Assembly (NCBI RefSeq): GCF_030209435.1
Contig: NZ_JARVRX010000010.1
Coordinates: 62,001-126,000, forward strand
DNA: 64,000 bases
Direction: 5' to 3'
DNA from: Mycolicibacterium sp. lyk4-40-TYG-92
GTDB taxonomy: Bacteria; Actinomycetota; Actinomycetes; Mycobacteriales; Mycobacteriaceae
The notes under the pieces are model-generated. The model searched no databases. It saw nothing but the letters and a program-made list of their open reading frames with translations, and was not told the origin of the DNA. This document shows, piece after piece, positions 61,291 through 64,000 of this stretch. The position numbers were made by a program, and so were the translations under genes. The first letter of the stretch is position 1. Each line of letters starts with the position of its first letter.

Positions 61291-62158
61291 TCCCGACGGC
61301 GACAGCCCGATTCATCAGCAGTTGCTGATCGACGCGAAATGCATCGTGAAGCGACTCATCGCGCCCCGCGGCACCCCTGTCGGTGAGCCCGAGCGGCCGT
61401 ACCTGATCCTGCCCATCCTGGGGCAGTCCAACGCGTTCGGAATGGGGCTGCCCGTCGATCCCGACGGGTTGGACCGGCCGCATCCGCTGGTGCACCAGTG
61501 GGCCATGTGCGGGCCGTCCAAAGGCACCGCGGTGCTGGCGACGCAACCGCTGCTGCACGAAATACCTTGCAAATACGTCGGTTTCGGCCCCACCTTCGCC
61601 AAACAACTCGCCGATGACACCGGTCGTCCGGTGCTGCTGATCCCCGGCGCCCGCGGCGACACCTCGTTCACCCCGAAGAACGGGCACACCTGGGATCCGG
61701 CGGACCGCAAGACCCGGGTGAACCTGTACCGCCGGGCCGTGGCGGCCATCGACGCGGCACTCGCACGCTTTCCCGGCAGTGAGATCGCCACGGTGCTGTG
61801 GCACCAGGGGGAGACCGACGTGCCGCTGATCTCCGGCGCGCAGTACCAGGCCAAGCTCGACTCGCTGATCGGGGACCTGCGCGCGCGGTACGGCGAGCGC
61901 CTGCCGTTCGTCCTGGGGCAGATGGTGCCCGAGGAAATGGAGCTGAGCGGCAAGCCCTACGCCGCGATCGACGCCGTGCACGCCGACACCCCGAACCGCT
62001 GGCCACTGAGCACCTTCGTGCCGGGCCCGCGTGATTCGTACAACGGTCCCGACGATCGGCACTACAGCGCCGCCGGGCAGCGCGAGTTGGGTCGCCGCAT
62101 GTGGCAGCAGTACCGCGAGATGTGCGCCGAACAACTGGCGGACTATGGCGCGCGGTGA
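61262..62158 (+). CDS. SGNH/SASA-type carbohydrate acetylesterase
   Basis: A 298-residue carbohydrate esterase of the sialate O-acetylesterase (SASA/CE6) type. The nucleophile is Ser56 in LPILGQSNAFG, LWHQGETDVPL carries the oxyanion His/Gln block and DDRHYSAAGQ the Asp-His pair. No signal peptide is visible, so it may act in the cytosol on precursor or recycled sugar, or be exported by another route. It likely removes O-acetyl groups from the sugar. ATG 61262 lies within the preceding hydrolase gene. Confidence 0.82.
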   Translation: MTVWRREPRNPDGDSPIHQQLLIDAKCIVKRLIAPRGTPVGEPERPYLILPILGQSNAFGMGLPVDPDGLDRPHPLVHQWAMCGPSKGTAVLATQPLLHEIPCKYVGFGPTFAKQLADDTGRPVLLIPGARGDTSFTPKNGHTWDPADRKTRVNLYRRAVAAIDAALARFPGSEIATVLWHQGETDVPLISGAQYQAKLDSLIGDLRARYGERLPFVLGQMVPEEMELSGKPYAAIDAVHADTPNRWPLSTFVPGPRDSYNGPDDRHYSAAGQRELGRRMWQQYREMCAEQLADYGAR

Positions 62159-62720
62159 ACTCGGCCGGATCATTCGTCGTGTCATATCTGTGGTCACGAT
62201 CGTCCTGCTCGTCGATGTCGGGCTGGCCGGAGTGGTGCTGTTCGCCAACGCCAAATCCGATCAGCTGCAGCGGGCCGACGCGATCATCGTGCTGGCCGGC
62301 GAACACGACGGGCGCGAACAGTACGGGCTGAGCCTGGCCCGGCAGGGCTGGGCGCGCACGGTCGTGCTGTCCAATCCGTACCTACCGGGCGACCCGCAGA
62401 TGAAGAGCGCCTGCGCGCCGGCGACCGACATCGAGGTGATCTGCCGCAAGCCCGAGATCCTGACTACCCGCGGCGAGGCCATGATGATGCGCCAGCTGGC
62501 CGAGGGGCGGTCCTGGCATCGGATCATCGTGGTCAGCTGGCGGTATCACCTGCCGCGCGCCCGGCTGGTCTTCCGGCAGTGCTATTCCACGGACCACGGT
62601 TCGGTTGTCGCGGTTGCTTTGCCCAGGGACTACGACTTCTCGCCTGTCGGATGGGAGCTGACGTTCTTCTATCAGTTTGCCGGGTTCGCTAAGGCCGCGC
62701 TGCAAGGACGCTGCGGTTGA
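62145..62720 (+). CDS. DUF218/YdcF-family membrane protein
   Basis: A 191-residue protein with one N-terminal membrane helix (about residues 14-33) and an extracytoplasmic or cytosolic DUF218 domain: ADAIIVLAGEHDGREQYGLSL, TRGEAMMMRQLA, IIVVSWRYHLPRARLVF. DUF218 proteins such as SanA and ElyC act in envelope and undecaprenyl-lipid matters. It overlaps the esterase gene by 14 bases and is followed by a 113-base gap, so it is the last gene of this run. Confidence 0.82.
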   Translation: MARGELGRIIRRVISVVTIVLLVDVGLAGVVLFANAKSDQLQRADAIIVLAGEHDGREQYGLSLARQGWARTVVLSNPYLPGDPQMKSACAPATDIEVICRKPEILTTRGEAMMMRQLAEGRSWHRIIVVSWRYHLPRARLVFRQCYSTDHGSVVAVALPRDYDFSPVGWELTFFYQFAGFAKAALQGRCG

Positions 62721-62833
62721 CCTGCCTATTTTTCTGACAGGTGGTATTTTCGAGCAAACGATGCGATAGTAGTCACAGTTCGCTGAGCGGGGGCTATAGC
62801 GAGCAGCCAGCAAATGGGAGGGAGTAGCCGTCA

Positions 62834-64000
62834 GTGTCAGTGGCAGAAGAACTCTTCGTTCCTGAGGCTTCTCCCGCGCGTCCTGTGCGGGCCGTCGCGC
62901 CTTTAGCTGACCGGGCGTGGCAGACGCGTTACCGCTGGTGCCTCATCGCATTCGATCTGGTCGTGGTGGTGTTGGCCCTGGCGAGCGCTCAGTTCGTCAA
63001 ACTCGGGACACCGGTCGCCTCCCTGGAATTCACTTCGACGTACCTGCACGTCTTCTCGTACTACTCGGTGCTGTCGCTGTTCGTCGCCGTCATCTGGTTG
63101 GCCATGCTGGCCGCGTACCGCACCCGGTCGCCGCGCATCGTCGGCGCCGGTGTCGAGGAGTACCGCCGGGTGTTCTCCGCGACGCTGGCCACCGTCGGCA
63201 TCATCGCCGTCGCACTGATGATCTTCCGCCCGGAATACGCCCGCGGCTACCTGGCCGTCGCGCTGCCGCTCGGCCTCGTCGGTCTCGTCGTGGGCCGCAC
63301 CGTCTGTCGCCGGGTGCTCGCCCGGCTGCGCCGGCGCAACAAGTGCGTCGCCAATGTGCTGGCGGTCGGTGACCCGCGCGCCGTGAGCAACCTGGTGCAG
63401 TCCCTGCACCGTGAATGGTGGTACGGCTACTCGGTCCGCGGCGTCTGCCTCACCGGACGGCCGGCGGGCGGCACCTTCGAGGTGGCCGGGGTCGGCGAGC
63501 TGCCGGTGCTCGGCAACGAGACCCAGGTGTCCGACGCCATCACCCAGGCCGCCTTCGACGCCGTCGCCCTGACCACGACCGACCACCTCGGCCCCGAGGG
63601 AATGCGCGAACTGTCGTGGGAGCTCGACAAGCTGGGCATCGACATGGTCGTGTCCCCGAGCGTCATCGACGTCGCCGGCCCCCGGCTCACGATGCGTCCC
63701 GTCGCCGGTCTGCCGCTCATCCACGTCGAGCGTCCGCAGTACAGCGGGACCAAGAAACTCCAGAAGCGCGCCTTCGACGTCTTCGTCGCACTGTTCGCGC
63801 TGACGGTGACCTCGCCGCTCATGGTGTTGTCGGCCATTGCCATCAAGCTCACCAGCCGCGGCCCGGTCTTCTACCGCTCCGAGCGAATCGGCCTGGACGG
63901 CAAGCCTTTCCAGATGACGAAGTTCCGCACCATGGTGCAGGGCGCCGACCGCATGGTCGACGACCTGATCAGCCTGGACCTCAACGAGAGCGGCAGCGGG
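62834..64000 (+). CDS. Initiating polyprenyl-phosphate sugar-1-phosphate transferase (partial)
   Basis: The first 389 codons are in the window and the frame runs off its edge. Four or five N-terminal membrane helices precede a CoA-binding-like domain (VANVLAVGDPRAVSNLV), then the bacterial sugar-transferase domain begins: KRAFDVFVALFALTVTSP, GPVFYRSERIGLDGKPF and KFRTM. This is the WbaP/WcaJ type that loads the first sugar phosphate onto the polyprenyl carrier. The GTG at 62834 follows GGGAGGGAG; a second GTG at 62840 is possible. It begins after a 113-base gap and may have its own promoter. Confidence 0.93.
   Translation, partial: MSVAEELFVPEASPARPVRAVAPLADRAWQTRYRWCLIAFDLVVVVLALASAQFVKLGTPVASLEFTSTYLHVFSYYSVLSLFVAVIWLAMLAAYRTRSPRIVGAGVEEYRRVFSATLATVGIIAVALMIFRPEYARGYLAVALPLGLVGLVVGRTVCRRVLARLRRRNKCVANVLAVGDPRAVSNLVQSLHREWWYGYSVRGVCLTGRPAGGTFEVAGVGELPVLGNETQVSDAITQAAFDAVALTTTDHLGPEGMRELSWELDKLGIDMVVSPSVIDVAGPRLTMRPVAGLPLIHVERPQYSGTKKLQKRAFDVFVALFALTVTSPLMVLSAIAIKLTSRGPVFYRSERIGLDGKPFQMTKFRTMVQGADRMVDDLISLDLNESGSG

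Noticed and set aside
62719..62742. ACCTG...CAGGT repeat with a T-run after the DUF218 gene
   Set aside because: The arms have only five bases and the T-run lies in the loop, so a terminator call is not supported.

Overview
The window is high-GC actinobacterial DNA and almost certainly comes from a Mycobacterium/Mycolicibacterium-type genome. The basis is gene content: accA3, accD5, accE5, maf, sseA and a SufE-like gene; the lat-lrpA-HglS-pcd lysine locus; a sigK-rskA cluster with ufaA1, DUF1365 and FAD-oxidoreductase genes; a ~1,500-residue Lhr helicase; an IdeR-type iron box; and a BioQ-like biotin operator. No rRNA, tRNA, insertion sequence or CRISPR array was seen. Genes are dense, and many same-strand neighbours overlap by 4 bases (ATGA/GTGA), which points to operons.

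Region 1 (1-10.5 kb): the end of a MerR/redoxin fusion gene, a thiolase, and then a minus-strand operon. That operon encodes an 1,809-residue glutamate-synthase-like protein, a CysJ-type diflavin reductase and a HemS-type haem-utilisation protein. A near-consensus IdeR box lies upstream, so the operon is probably iron-repressed.

Region 2 (10.5-25.8 kb): Lhr; a decayed bioF fragment behind a perfect TGAAC-N3-GTTCA operator; a methyltransferase; an arylsulfotransferase-like lipoprotein; the lysine catabolism locus (SDR, pcd, 2-oxoadipate decarboxylase-like, lrpA, lat); a membrane-anchored Mrr-like nuclease; small membrane proteins; and an AHSA1/ArsR pair with a matching operator.

Region 3 (25.8-44.5 kb): the acyl-CoA carboxylase locus. 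In M. tuberculosis accD5-accE5-maf-sseA-sufE-accA3 are contiguous. Here the order and strand are kept, but about 10.8 kb is inserted between maf and sseA. The insert holds the sigK cluster, a nucleotide-sugar dehydrogenase/epimerase pair, a triple-DUF4333 protein and SRPBCC/TIGR01777 proteins. A second, smaller insert (an acyltransferase) lies before accA3. accA3 and accD5 share an identical 15-base promoter-proximal motif.

Region 4 (44.5-64 kb): a large Wzx/Wzy-type exopolysaccharide locus, the most interesting part of the window. It has four glycosyltransferases, an acetyltransferase, a Wzx-like flippase, a Wzy-like polymerase, an exported glycoside hydrolase, a Wzc-like protein with a damaged P-loop, and a second Wzz-like protein. 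It also has three paralogous exported alpha/beta-hydrolases (one without its catalytic serine), a membrane O-acyltransferase, a carbohydrate esterase, a DUF218 protein and, at the window edge, the initiating polyprenyl-phosphate sugar-phosphate transferase. Together these could start, extend, flip, polymerise, acylate and trim a secreted polysaccharide, a pathway type not described in the well-studied mycobacteria as far as I know. All functions are inferred from sequence motifs and gene context.
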